Below, piece after piece: positions 1-11,005 of a stretch of DNA of 64,000 bases (positions are counted from its first letter, which is position 1; every line of letters begins with the position of its first letter). Location of the stretch: positions 1 to 64,000 of the forward strand of contig JAIWNF010000104.1 in NCBI GenBank assembly GCA_025093555.1, written 5' to 3'. Position numbers and translations under genes: made by a program. The notes below the pieces were generated by a model. That model did no database searches, was not told where the DNA came from, and saw nothing but the letters and a program-made list of their open reading frames with translations. Origin of the DNA: Circinella umbellata (lineage: Eukaryota > Mucoromycota > Mucoromycetes > Mucorales > Lichtheimiaceae).

Positions 1-1912
1 CTTTATCTGACATTTTTTGTTCATGATCATCGTCATCACTGCTCGTCGAGTCAAAACCGTCAGGATAATCATCAAGACTCCATACTTCATTCGTACTGAC
101 ATGTATATCATGTAATTCAAGTTCGTCATCAGTTATTTCGTCACTAATATTACCTTGGACATTATTGATATCATCCTCACTGCTATTATCACTGCTAGAT
201 TCTAGTGGGTCCCATTCGTGATTTTTAAATACTTTCACTAGAGCTTGGATATAATCGGGAGCGCGACCATCGTTAACATACTTTGCAGATTTGCGCCGAT
301 TTCTTCTAGTTCTAGCATTACTAGCCTTCCGTTTTCTGGATTCCTCATTGTTATTACCATAATATAAACGGGCCCCTTTGATAAAGTGGCTCAAAGCCTT
401 TTCCCCATGTTCTGTATATTGGAGTACAGATCGTAAGTTGTTATTTAGCGGTTGGTTTTTCTTTATAAGATGATATAACTTGTTATGAAAACTCTCGACG
501 GCATTTGTAGTAAAACAATAGTGACGAAGGAGTCGACTATTCATAGTTGAAACAGCAGGAAATATAGAACCGCGCACTGATTCACTGTTCCACCACCTAA
601 CAAAGCGCTTAGATTTTGGGTACATTTCAAGAACTTTTTCCCATATTTTGTTATACTGAGCTTCAGTCTCAACCATACGTAATCCAAACAGCAGTTTGCG
701 CATTTTCTTTATTTGTTTCCTACTTCCATCATGCATATCATTCGCATATGTCTCGGCCAGTTTTCGTGCATTCCGCTCATAGTGAACAGTACATCCTTTC
801 AAATATTTGAGCCCTTCTTTTTTGCTATTTTTTGTCTGCCGTTTATAAGCACTTATAAACCCTTTGTGTTGCGCCTGTGAAAAGTCTTGAAGAAACCCAA
901 GGATATTCTTACCGTTTTCTTCATCAGGGTCTTGCGGAAATACTATTTCATATGCATTGAACAAAGCTTGATAGTAAAAGTCAAAATGCTTTGCTGTGAT
1001 ACCATCTAATACTGCTCCAAAGGCAATTGGATGGGACTGTAAAACTTCACAATACATCACTGATGTACATAGGTAATATCCACTTTCAAAAACAGAAAAA
1101 GTAACATCCGTTATAAATGGATATTTGTGGATTTCAAAAACTTTCTTGAGTTTTGGAGGGCAGAATGTAATAACCATTTCACCTTTCGCTAACCATGGTA
1201 CAGTAATATAACCTGGAAATTCTTCTTGAATTTTAAAGAAATCTTCAATTGACGAATTCATTTTTGGTTGTTCAATGGGGCTAGCTTTCAATATCTTTCT
1301 TCGCTCATACCGTAATTTCTCAATATTCTCGAAATCAGGATGGATCTCAGAGGCATTACCTAGGTTATTTGTCCTTTTACTCATTCCCATTTGCAGCTCA
1401 CTAGGAGTGGCACCATTTTTAACCATGCCATGGAGTTTATCAGCCTGTTGAGGCGAAATCTTTTTAGGCACGAACGAATCATGTGTATGCACATTTTGTC
1501 CTTCCTTATGACCAGGTGTGAGTCTACATGTATCCCCGGAAAATGTAAATATAGCTACATAAGAGCATTGGATATGTGTTAGTGGTGCATGGCATGCTTG
1601 ACACGATGATTTTTCACACCACTCATCTGTCTTCAATTTGGTGCTCATTGGTACTAAGTGTACATTTTTTCGCAAAGTACATTCTTCATTTGTGCAAGAT
1701 ATAGCACCATTGCATGACTTTGCTACTTTGACATTGTCACCATCATTCCAACGATTAATATAACGAAGACTCCAACCCATTTGAGTAGTTGTTTTCACAT
1801 TGTATTTTCCAATTGACGAATAGTGTGCTCGAATGGTAATTTCAGCATCTCCAGATGGGAATTGTGGAAAATGATCAGCGAGATTATTATTTGTTTGTTC
1901 AATGCTTGACAT
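1..1912 (-). CDS. Mutator-like (MULE) transposase, 3' end cut by window edge
   Basis: Open reading frame of 637 codons from an ATG at 1912 running off the left edge without a stop. Residues about 44-144 carry a Cys/His-rich segment (C67, C73, C78, H85, then C99, C104, C107, H108) resembling the FLYWCH/WRKY-GCM1 zinc fingers found at the N-terminus of many MULE transposases. A DDE core follows: D269 in FITDVTF, D343 in GFLQDFSQAQHKGF, and E473 in TTNAVESFHNKLYH. The C-x2-H motif at 374-377 (GCTVHYERN) lies between the second D and the E, as in MULEs. The tail is basic (RKRKASNARTRRNRRKS), then acidic. The role would be cut-and-paste transposition. The frame is intact as far as visible, so this copy could be active. 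Class is confident; the zinc-finger subtype is inferred. Confidence 0.85.
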   Translation of the reverse strand, partial: MSSIEQTNNNLADHFPQFPSGDAEITIRAHYSSIGKYNVKTTTQMGWSLRYINRWNDGDNVKVAKSCNGAISCTNEECTLRKNVHLVPMSTKLKTDEWCEKSSCQACHAPLTHIQCSYVAIFTFSGDTCRLTPGHKEGQNVHTHDSFVPKKISPQQADKLHGMVKNGATPSELQMGMSKRTNNLGNASEIHPDFENIEKLRYERRKILKASPIEQPKMNSSIEDFFKIQEEFPGYITVPWLAKGEMVITFCPPKLKKVFEIHKYPFITDVTFSVFESGYYLCTSVMYCEVLQSHPIAFGAVLDGITAKHFDFYYQALFNAYEIVFPQDPDEENGKNILGFLQDFSQAQHKGFISAYKRQTKNSKKEGLKYLKGCTVHYERNARKLAETYANDMHDGSRKQIKKMRKLLFGLRMVETEAQYNKIWEKVLEMYPKSKRFVRWWNSESVRGSIFPAVSTMNSRLLRHYCFTTNAVESFHNKLYHLIKKNQPLNNNLRSVLQYTEHGEKALSHFIKGARLYYGNNNEESRKRKASNARTRRNRRKSAKYVNDGRAPDYIQALVKVFKNHEWDPLESSSDNSSEDDINNVQGNISDEITDDELELHDIHVSTNEVWSLDDYPDGFDSTSSDDDDHEQKMSDK

Positions 1913-2297
1913 GTTAAAAAATGATAAAAAATTAATTATCGTGTTTAAACCTCAGGGGCATGAAGTATTTATACTTTTTCATGTGAAACTTATAGAAAAA
2001 TAGAAACAACTAGAAAGTTCTTCTTGTAACTTGATTTTTCCATTTAAATCGGAGTGAGACTAATAAATGGAAAACTTCTAATTCCGAAGTCAAAAAAAAA
2101 GAAAACTTTTACGTGATACGGATAAAACAAATTCCTCTCGAAATACTTACAGTTATATTTATTAAATGAACATATTTCTGTTGGAAAAAAAAAGCTTATT
2201 ACTGGCCAAAAAAAGAATCTGAATAGAATGATCGAAAATGAAGAGAAACAGTTTATAAAAGTTGGTTTTTCTTTTTTTCTTTAGCACATGTGTAAAC

Positions 2298-2500
2298 TAC
2301 CGCAAGAATAGACTGGTAGTACTGCAAACTACCGCAAACTACTGCAAGGAGTACCGCAAACTACTGCAAACTACTGCAAGGAGTACCGCAAAGCACCTTT
2401 TATAGTTAGTAATACTCGATAAAATCCGGTCAATTGTGCGGAAAATCTCCGGTCTTGTCCGACTACTACTGCAAAAAAGTACTGCAAAAAAGTACTGCAA
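2298..2500 (+). repeat. Array of 11 TACYGCAA motifs upstream of the MULE gene
   Basis: The octamer TACCGCAA or TACTGCAA occurs at 2298, 2320, 2330, 2340, 2352, 2362, 2372, 2384, 2467, 2480 and 2493, all in one orientation. Spacing is 10, 12 or 13 bp, close to one helical turn. The array lies about 390-590 bp 5' of the transposase start, where a subterminal transposase-binding region of the element would be expected. I infer subterminal repeats; a clear terminal inverted repeat cannot be tested because the other end lies outside the window. Confidence 0.65.
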
Positions 2501-2869
2501 AATTACCCAAGTCTGTAAAACTTTGAGTACGATAGTATGTATTGTTGATTTTCACAAATAGTATCAGACTCCTTTTTTTTTGTCAAGGAAAACATTATTT
2601 GTGAGATGTAATTTCATAGTAACCAAAAAATTACCATTCGAAACAAATAGAAATCTACAAATTATTAAGAGTGATACCCATGCTCACTATGTTGTTACTT
2701 TTATATGTATCTCATGTCTACAATAATGTATCTGTTTTCTGAGGTAGCTTGAAGTATTCTTGATTCTAATGATATCATATTGATTGTTATATTGAAACCA
2801 TGTGTCAATACCGTTGATTAGATAAAAAAAAACTATCGAAATGTCAAATGACTAGACGCGTTAATTCTG

Positions 2870-3370
2870 TTTAGTTTTACTGTTGGTGCTGGTAAATAAC
2901 TAATGAGCTAGCTAGATAGAAAAAATATCATTCAGAAAAATGGGGTATGCTAATGGGAAATACATGTAACCATGAAAATTATTTCTCACTTAATATCAGA
3001 CAAGAAGAATTGCACGGATAAGGACTTGTATTTTTTCAGTATTTTAATCAAATAATCCAAGCGTATTATACTGTTTTAGTAAATTATATTGGAACAAAGA
3101 GTTGGTACTATTGAGCAGTAAAAGTCAATGATTATCTTTGTAGGCTGGTTTGAAAAAGTATAAAGTTAATTAAAAACGAATATCATTCATAAGAAGTTAT
3201 TATATAAAATAAATCGTAGTTTCTTAATCAGGCCTGTTTAGTATGAGAAATCGTACTGCTAATGCCACAAGAGGATTGGCTATGACGCTATACACTGCAA
3301 TTAGAAATAAGCGAGAAAATAATCGCAAAGGAAAAACTACTTATCATAAATATCATTTAGAAATAATGAA
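2870..3370 (+). repeat. Diverged partial copy of the foldback element arm
   Basis: Stretches of this interval align in order with the right arm of the element at 13825-16506: 'gttggtgct...ataact', 'gcacggataag.acttgta', 'aacgaatatcattcataag', and then a short reading frame starting at 3243. That frame (MRNRTANATRGLAMTLY) resembles the arm-borne frame MFSKRSRTGNITRGLAMAV. The copy is much older than the one at 13.8 kb, and the GTGCGAT-T-run motifs have mostly decayed. Confidence 0.6.
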
Positions 3371-3823
3371 ATTCTAGCAACTCTGATTCATTGGTGTCAT
3401 TCGTTTTTATAATGGTAAAATTAATGTAATGGTAAGCAAAAAAAATCAGTCTGTGTGTTTATATATTACTCTTTTCATAAACAAACAATATTGACAAAGA
3501 TGTTTTGTAAGATTCTTTTTCTTTCGATGATAATTCTTTGGTTACTATGAATCATATCTTATAGCTAATGTTTCAAGAGTCTACAATATATACTATCATA
3601 TTCAAGTTTTACCGATTTGAAATCCACACTAGTCACTATTCGAACAAATTAAAAAAATAAAAATTAGCCGGTTATTTCGACAACAGCGTAAAAAAAATGG
3701 TATATATTTTTTGGGCCAGGGTGGGTTTATCTTAAACCATAAACTATTCTATAAAAAGTTTCCCCTTCGACAAGTGAGTGATAGTATATGTATATATTCA
3801 AAAAAGAAATAAAACATAAAACT

Positions 3824-3854
3824 AGATGGAGATGGAGATGGAGATGGAGATGGA
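3824..3854 (+). repeat. Hexanucleotide repeat (GATGGA)n
   Basis: About five perfect units of GATGGA in AT-rich non-coding DNA. The remainder of 3371-4145 shows only A/T-rich low-complexity sequence and no gene. Confidence 0.9.
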
Positions 3855-4149
3855 GCAATTGCTTTTATATAAAAAACCATCTTGTTTTAAAAAAAAAAAG
3901 ATTCACAAGATGTAAACAAAAAGTTTTTTACTGATTTTTTTATTGTTATCTTTTTTTTTAATAAAGCCGTCGTCATGTTTATTTAAGTCGTTGTCATGGT
4001 ATTTTTTTGTACAAAAAGATAATATTTATTTAAAGATGATGGTAAGAAGAAAAAAAATAATTATATTAATTCATTTTATGGATGAAGGAAAGGAATTATA
4101 ATAAAAAAAAATATTTTTAAAAAAATAGAAAAAAGTCAAAAGAGAACAC

Positions 4150-4262
4150 TACTTATGCCGAGGGTTGCAAACGAGTGAAAGAGAAACTCCTTGATTGGGT
4201 CATCGTGGGTGTCGAACCTGTGACCTCTAATCACGTAACCTAGGAACTTAACCACTACGCCA
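4150..4262 (-). repeat. tRNA-like / SINE-like block with pol III A and B boxes
   Basis: On the minus strand the sequence TGGCGTAGTGG fits the pol III A-box consensus and GGTTCGACACCC fits the B box, about 36 nt further on. The D, anticodon and T stems that a functional tRNA would need do not pair well, so this is not called as a tRNA gene. It is better read as a tRNA pseudogene or the head of a tRNA-derived SINE. The 3' continuation has no obvious tail. Confidence 0.5.
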
Positions 4263-4940
4263 ATGTTTCTACTATTATCTGCTATCGGAAATCATGGCTT
4301 AAGCCCAGTTCAATTAGCGTCGGGGAAACAAATTTTATGGTGCATAAAAAAATAATTTCTTTTCTAGAGAACCGCAAACTTGTGCTTTGTAGTGACAAAT
4401 AGTTGATTTAAATCTTTTTCTTTTGAAGTACTATTTACTCGATCTAGTATTCCGTTTTATTTTTTTTTGAAAATATAATATAACTCACTTGTCAAAAAGA
4501 AAAAGCTTTTAGAACTTAGTTTATAGTTTTATATAAACAACTCTAGACAAAAATATATAACTTTTTTTTTTGTTTAGCGCCGAATTAAACAGCTGATTAT
4601 TAATTTTTCATACATGTCATTAAATACTGGTATTTATATAATTACAGACGCTGGACTATAGAAGACATAATAAAACCATTAAAATTTTAAACGTATTCAT
4701 ATAATTATGTATTATCATAATATTAGTTGTATATACTATACTATTAGAAATGATAAATATAGTTATTGTTATCCTTACTGCTGCGAATTATTTTATTTTA
4801 TTATTTTTCTCATTGAGGTGTATGGTAGAACAATAATTTAATTCAGTAATAAAGAATAAACTAAAACAATGAGTCCTTTGAAATAGCATTTATTCTCGAA
4901 AATAAGACAAAGATTATTATTCTATCTATGAGTCGGTCTA
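4263..4940. other. AT-rich intergenic DNA
   Basis: No coding signal or structured repeat was recognised between the tRNA-like block and the MITE. Confidence 0.6.
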
Positions 4941-5792
4941 CAGAGGGTCCCCGTTAATTTCATATCCGTTAATTTTCACACCTCAATAACTTCACAAAAA
5001 ATCAAGGAATGGTAAAAATAACATAAGAAAATTTTCACATCCCCCTTAATTTCACTTTCACAGCACTTAGCGGCATTGAATTCTTAACGGGTATGTAAAT
5101 CAAAAAAAAAATTATGTGATAAATGTAAGGATTGTAATTAAATTAGTATACAGGATGGGTTACTTTTTTTATTACGCCATTTACATGTTTTTTTAAGAGT
5201 TTATTCAATGTTTATTCTCTTCTTGTTTTTCTCGCTTTAAGCCTTTAGATATCGTACTAATATCAGGTGCCTTAAACAAGTTGAATTCATTTTAGCCCAT
5301 AATGCTAGTGATCGGTTTGTCATGGTTCGCGGGTTAAGTCTTTTTTTTCTCAGCCAGAATACTATACTGTTCAGCATTCAGCTGTCAAGCCGACGTTAGA
5401 TTTGGTTACTGTCATTTTGTTTTAGTATATATAGAGCAGAGATATAGAAAGATGGAAAAAAAATGAAACAATGGAATAATATAATAGATAAATTATCTCT
5501 GCATCTCTTGGGGACTATATATAGCTTTTATTTTTTCAAAAAAAAGTCATAGATATGCTCAATAAAAAAAGAAATAGTTCCAAAAATCCATTAAGAGCGA
5601 TAATATAGAAATAAGTTATTAATTAATACGTATTTTGATACATTTAAAGATACTGTATACAGTAGTAAGCTGAAGTATTCAATATATGCACATTCTTGGA
5701 AAAGAATTTCGTAGTATCCGTTAATTTTCACACCCCTTTATTTTCACAAAAAAATTGGGAAATGGCCCTATGAAATTAACGGGGACCCTCTG
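4941..5792. mobile_element. TA-flanked MITE (Tc1/mariner-pogo type, family 1)
   Basis: The ends are perfect inverted repeats of about 24 bp, beginning CAGAGGGTCCCCGTTAATTT. A second shared motif, CCGTTAATTTTCACACC, lies subterminally at both ends. The element is 852 bp and is flanked by TA on both sides (4939-4940 and 5793-5794), the target preference of Tc1/mariner/pogo elements. It encodes nothing recognisable, so it is a non-autonomous derivative needing a transposase from elsewhere. The perfect repeats suggest fairly recent movement. Confidence 0.85.
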
Positions 5793-5929
5793 TATTTACA
5801 TGAAGAATTGTTTATCATGATGGCTTATTTGCAGATTCTGGTACATATGTTACCTGTGAAAAATGCATGTTAAAGAATTTAATCTAAAGATATTGTAACG
5901 TATAAAAAATAAACATTTTTATACTAATA

Positions 5930-6555
5930 TTATTATTATTATTATTATTAGTACTGTATTTTAGTATCATACATTATTATTAGTATTATAGGGTCCCAAA
6001 AAAACGTATAACCTGATCCTATTGACTCACGCAATGCCGTATTTCTGGCATTGCTCTTCAGTTCGATCTTTACCTTCTGAATGTTTTGGTCTTTTAACAA
6101 TTAAATTAACCTAACAATAGTTTTCTTTGAGCATATAGTCTCTTAAACTCATTATTAGATTTCTCTTTTGTGAATTCGGATTTAATAATATTCCTGATTA
6201 TAAGAACTCTCACAAACCGTATTTCTATTCTATTTCATATGATTTATTATTCAAATACAATAACATACGTAGTGTATTATTTCTCCTTAATTTTATATTT
6301 TTATACGAAGTCCTCCGATCACACAATGAACGCTTCAATATCTAGATATGTTAACCTCTTGCTCCCAAGAAGAGCCTTTTAGCTCTATCAGGGGCAGACC
6401 CCTTAGAATTTCCAGTATTTTTACATTCTTAATTCCATGACACTACACTCATTGATGCGTCTACCGCTGACAAGTTTGTTCGGATAGTGTTACTGATCAA
6501 AGGATTCAAGGTCAAAAGATTTGAGTATAATAGTATAGTAGTATAGTTCATTGAT
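5930..6555 (+). repeat. Dispersed repeat, copy 1
   Basis: The core at about 6100-6320 aligns along its length with the reverse complement of 22580-22790 (shared runs such as 'attaacctaacaat', 'tttctttgagcat', 'tagtctc.taaactc'). Both copies are edged by trinucleotide-rich TAGTAGTAT/ATTATTATT tracts and contain scattered GCAATGCC...GGCATTGC motifs. The repeat class is unknown; the diverged flanks suggest an old non-autonomous DNA element. Confidence 0.6.
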
Positions 6556-8654
6556 TTTAACAATAATGGGAAAAAAAAAGTCATCTGATTTTTTTTGTCA
6601 TGGACACTTCATTCATGAAGCGATATTTTAAACATAATTCAATAGTACCATTAAAAAATTTCTATTCAAAATTTTTTTATTAACCATCTTGTTACACCAA
6701 CTACTTACGGCGTCCCCTACGGTATCTGCATTCGCCCGATGGAAAGCTGCAGTGATACGTCTAACTAAGAAGGCTGGTGTCATATGTACCTCTATGTTTA
6801 ACTGAGTAGGTTAAGAAAAGGCTTCCTAGCAAGTGGGGCGTTCCTAGGTAATACACCAAAACAGACAACATTCAATTCAAACGTGTAACTCCACTGGTCC
6901 AGAGCAACAGAGGAGCGCAAAAAAAAAAGAAACTTGCCAGTATACAGATACAAGGAACTGTATGTTCATGTCAGGTCAAACCACCATCGACAAGCGCCAT
7001 AAACATACATATTATTAATAGTTTCATTATTTTACGCTGAAACCAAAAAAGAATAATAATAAATACTTTCTTTTGACCACTTTAATTGTCGTTCAGGATC
7101 TTAATAACGTAAAATGTTGGTGAGCAACTATTGTCATGGTAATGGAATGTCACAACCTAATTTTGAGTTAGCACATAATGTCCTTATCACAGGTCTATAT
7201 TCTTTTCTATTACGTAAGTAAATGGGATTGTCTTTTTTTTATGCCGCGTGTATTTTTTTGTTTTCATGTGCTATTGATTTACTTTATACCGATCATTGAT
7301 TGACGACAACTGTACACGGCGTAGGTTACTGTTATTCGAGAACAATGATAACAGTTGATGATGTGTATCTTACTTACTATTATTATTGTTGGTAGACAAA
7401 TATCCATACTATCTCCAATGACCATTCTGAAGACCAATAAGTAGAAAGTTTATTTTTTCTCAGTAAAAATTAAGCCAATAATAATTTAAAGAGCGTTTTC
7501 ATTATTTTTGGTAAAAGATAATAAAGCTTTTGCTTGTATAAGTAAGAGTATATCTGTTATGCTTTATACTATAAATGATATCTGATTCCTACTACTATAT
7601 TATATATTCGTTTGAATTTCTTTAAAAAAAAGGTTTATATTTTTAATCTTTTAAGGGTTTTTTCAAACTTATATTGGTGTCCATTGAATACGTTATTCTA
7701 CAGTAGCAATAAATTATATTCAAACATGGACAAACACATATCATATGGCATCAAGAAGTAAGAAAGAAAAAAAAAAGTGAATAAATGTATTGAATATAAA
7801 ATGTTTATTTATTTTTCAATTTCTCGTAAAGGTAGAATACTCGCAGAACACAGTCTTCCAAGTTCTAACTGTAATTCTTGCGCAATTCAATTCTTTCGTA
7901 AAGTGATTTTCTTTCAATGTGCTATTATATGTTTTACTAGTAATTATTTGCGCACAACTTTGAATATAAATAAATTTGCTTAGATAGAGGCATATTTTTT
8001 TCTGTATTATTTTAAAAGAGAAACTCATCAGCTTTTTTGGACAATCAAATTCATGTACTATATGCTATTTATGCATTATGTGCTATGGTATGCTTTATTG
8101 TGAACTTCAAATTATTAGTATAGCAATTGTTTTTCACGTCTACTGTACCTGGTAACTTTAGAAATTTATTTCACTAGCATCTTTGAAATAATTATCATCT
8201 GTCAAAAGGTTATTCCAAACCTTATTTGGCTTAGCTCTTTTTTTTTTCGGAAAGCATAACTATTTTATGCATCGATGCTATTTTTTTTTTTTATGATAAG
8301 CAGAATGTGTATATGCATATATGCATATATGCTAGTATCAATAAGTTATTTTCAAATATATAAAAAAAGTTTTTGGAATGTATTCTAATAATTTTATTAT
8401 TCATTTGGATGAAACAAAAGGAGATATAAATCCTTGTTTTGATATGCAGATAATGCTATAAGTTTATGAAATTAGTTTTAGGATAGCAAATCCATCTAAC
8501 TAGATTAGGAAATTGCCGCCCTGGTTCTTTTTTAGACCCTCCACCATGGCTATGGTAGTTCTTTTTCTTTTTTTTTCAGCATTCCACGTTTTACCATTTT
8601 TTCTTGATCTACCATTTTCTTGTATTTCTGCATCTACATCCCAACTTAGATATT
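6556..8654. other. Gene-poor intergenic DNA
   Basis: No gene could be supported. A less AT-rich patch at about 6690-6990 has short open stretches in different frames and may be a decayed transposon, but no motif identifies it. The rest is AT-rich sequence with homopolymer runs. Confidence 0.5.
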
Positions 8655-10179
8655 ATGGCAAATAATAAAAAGCAAAATCAAGGCAAACAAAAACTCCAAG
8701 ATCAAATTCAACGTCTTAATAATGAATTAGAAGAGTTAAGACTTGAACGTGAAGAATCAAAAAAGAATGTTTTACATTTTATGCAAGAGGCCGATCATGC
8801 ACGACAAGACTTGGAAAGGGCACAATCTATAATAGGTCAATTATCACAGCAGCAACAATCACATGAAGGACGAAAAGAAGGAAAACATGGAGGACTTGTT
8901 ACAACTCATGATGTTGCTTTAACAAAAAAAACAACACAAATCTTGATTAAATTACAACAATTAAACGATCCGACTATTATTAATGAAGTGTGGGATCAAC
9001 TTGACGAAAATCAACAGAAGAAAAAAAATGAAGAGAAGATGTTGTTAGAACAACAAAAAGAAAAAGAAGACATTGTCCGACAGCAACAGTTGTCAGGGCA
9101 ACAACAACAAATCGATTCCTTGACAGAACAACTTCATGAAGCGCATAAAAAAATTGAGCAGTTGGAAATGGATAAACAAATATCATTGGATGAATTATCA
9201 ATGGCAAAGAATGAACAAGAAACAGCAATTCAGACACGCGATATTGAATTTGAACGTGCTGAAACATTGGAAAAAAGATGGCAAGCATCTGAAAACCAAT
9301 TAGAAGAAGCAGAAACACGAATACAAACGTTGGAGCGTGAATTAGAATCCATGCGACAAAAGGAATGGGTTAATAAAGCTCCTTCGTCACAACTCGTGGA
9401 AAAAACAGAACTGGATGCTAAATGTAAAGAGTTGAAGGAGCTTGGATCAAAGTTTTCGGTCATTCAAGAACAATATGGTAGTTTAAAGAATCAGATGGAG
9501 CAACAATCGGATGAATTAAAAGATTCTCGTGAAAAATATATCAAGTTGGAAGAGAAATTGGTACGAAACTTGAGAAAAAAAATGCTCCGTGTGGACTGAT
9601 ATTATTATGGGGATTAAATAAATGAACTATAATTTAATTTTAATTTTAATTATTATTTTATTTCATATAGATTGGCTACAGAACATTAGAAAATCAAAAG
9701 GATGCACTTGAACAAGCTAAAATTCGAGAAAATCATCTTAAAACGATTAATAAGGTAAAGTGATGATATGATAATATTGTCATTATTTTATTTTTTAGAC
9801 TTATTATTTATTATAAATGTATTAATAGACTCTGCGTGATGAAATACGTAAAATATCCTCACGAAACAATATGGAGGTTAACATGGAATATTTGAAAAAT
9901 GTTATTATCAAGTTTTTAGAAAAAAAACAAACACGGGTAAGATGACGAATATGACATCATTATAATACAAATAATATATATATGATATAATGGGAAGAAT
10001 TTGTTTACCATTGACTTATTTCTATTATTTGTTTGTTAATTCCCGAATATCTACATCACTATTATCATATTTTATTACAGGCTCAACTTATTCCAGTGTT
10101 ATCAACATTACTTCAATGTTCTCGTGAGGAACAATTAAGATTAAACAAACTCGTCCGAAACAAAATATCGTCACCATGA
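8655..10179 (+). CDS. GRIP-domain coiled-coil golgin (Imh1-like)
   Basis: Four exons: 8655-9560, 9671-9754, 9829-9936 and 10081-10179, all with GT/AG borders and phase 0, giving 398 residues. The ATG at 8655 is the first in frame; the open frame 5' of it has no ATG. Most of the protein is a Glu/Lys/Gln-rich heptad-like coiled coil (about residues 10-330). The C-terminus has a GRIP signature, VNMEYLKNVIIKFL, with the invariant tyrosine at 351, followed by QLIPVLSTLLQ and a short basic tail. GRIP domains bind Arl1-GTP and target tethering golgins to the trans-Golgi, and fungal Imh1 is the closest type. At about 400 residues it is shorter than yeast Imh1. Only about 130 bp separate it from the next gene. 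Confidence 0.85.
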
Positions 10180-10313
10180 TACAATTAATCTATCAAAAAA
10201 ATCAAAAAAAAAAAAAAAATCCACATTATAAAATAGAAATCTTTTTATTTTCTTTCACTTTTTTTTTTAATTATTTCAATTCTACTCTAACAACCAAGTC
10301 AAATTTTTCAAAA

Positions 10314-10665
10314 ATGAACAATAATACTAATACTACTCCATCCAACCTTAATGCCGCCAAGAACCAAGCCATGGGTAATGTCAAGGATACTGCTGGAAAC
10401 ATGATGAATGATAGAAGTATGCAAGCTGAAGGCAAAGGTCAAAATGCTGGCGGTAAGGCTGAAGAAATGGGCGCCAAGGCCAATGATATGTGGCAGGTAA
10501 ATAAGAAGTTTTAGTATAATTTATTATTGAGTAGTATCCCTCTTTCTTTTTTTTTTGTGAGTTAAATATTAAATCCATTTGTGTATATAACTTGATAATT
10601 AATAGGATGCCAAGTCAAAGATGGAAAATGCTTTCGGTGGCAACAACACTAATAACAAGCCCTAA
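10314..10665 (+). CDS. CsbD-like small hydrophilic stress protein
   Basis: Two exons, 10314-10496 and 10606-10665, encode 80 residues. The sequence is rich in Gly, Ala, Asn, Lys and Met and repeats the pattern NAAKNQAMGNVKDTAGNMM ... AEGKGQNAGGKAEEMGAKA, typical of the CsbD/YjbJ-type family of small, soluble, stress-induced proteins. There is no signal peptide or membrane segment. The biochemical role of the family is poorly defined; it is associated with general stress response. The gene follows the golgin gene at very short distance on the same strand, with an A/T-rich 5' leader. Confidence is good for the family and the splice. Confidence 0.8.
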
Positions 10666-11005
10666 GAGTACATCCTTAATATTGATATCTTAATCATATG
10701 ATTTACTATATCTAATAATCTAGAGTAGTAATAATAATAATAATAAACTATTATTTCAACTATTCTTATGATTTGTTTTTATCCCAAATGTTCTGCTATA
10801 AAGGATTATTAAAAAAAAATATGCGCGGCATTTCAAACTATTCGGGAAACAAGTTGCCGTAGCACTCATCTTTTTTATAGTTATCTTCCCTCTCTTCTTT
10901 TATAATATATATACACGTACACATAAACATAGCTCAATTCATAATTTTGTTCGATCAAAAGTAAAACGAAAACCAAAAAAAAAAAACAAACATTTTCAAG
11001 AAAAA

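Noticed and set aside
8980..9318. 112-residue minus-strand frame inside the golgin gene
   Set aside because: Shadow of the plus-strand coiled-coil coding region; no motif, and the plus-strand exon chain is continuous with a GRIP domain.
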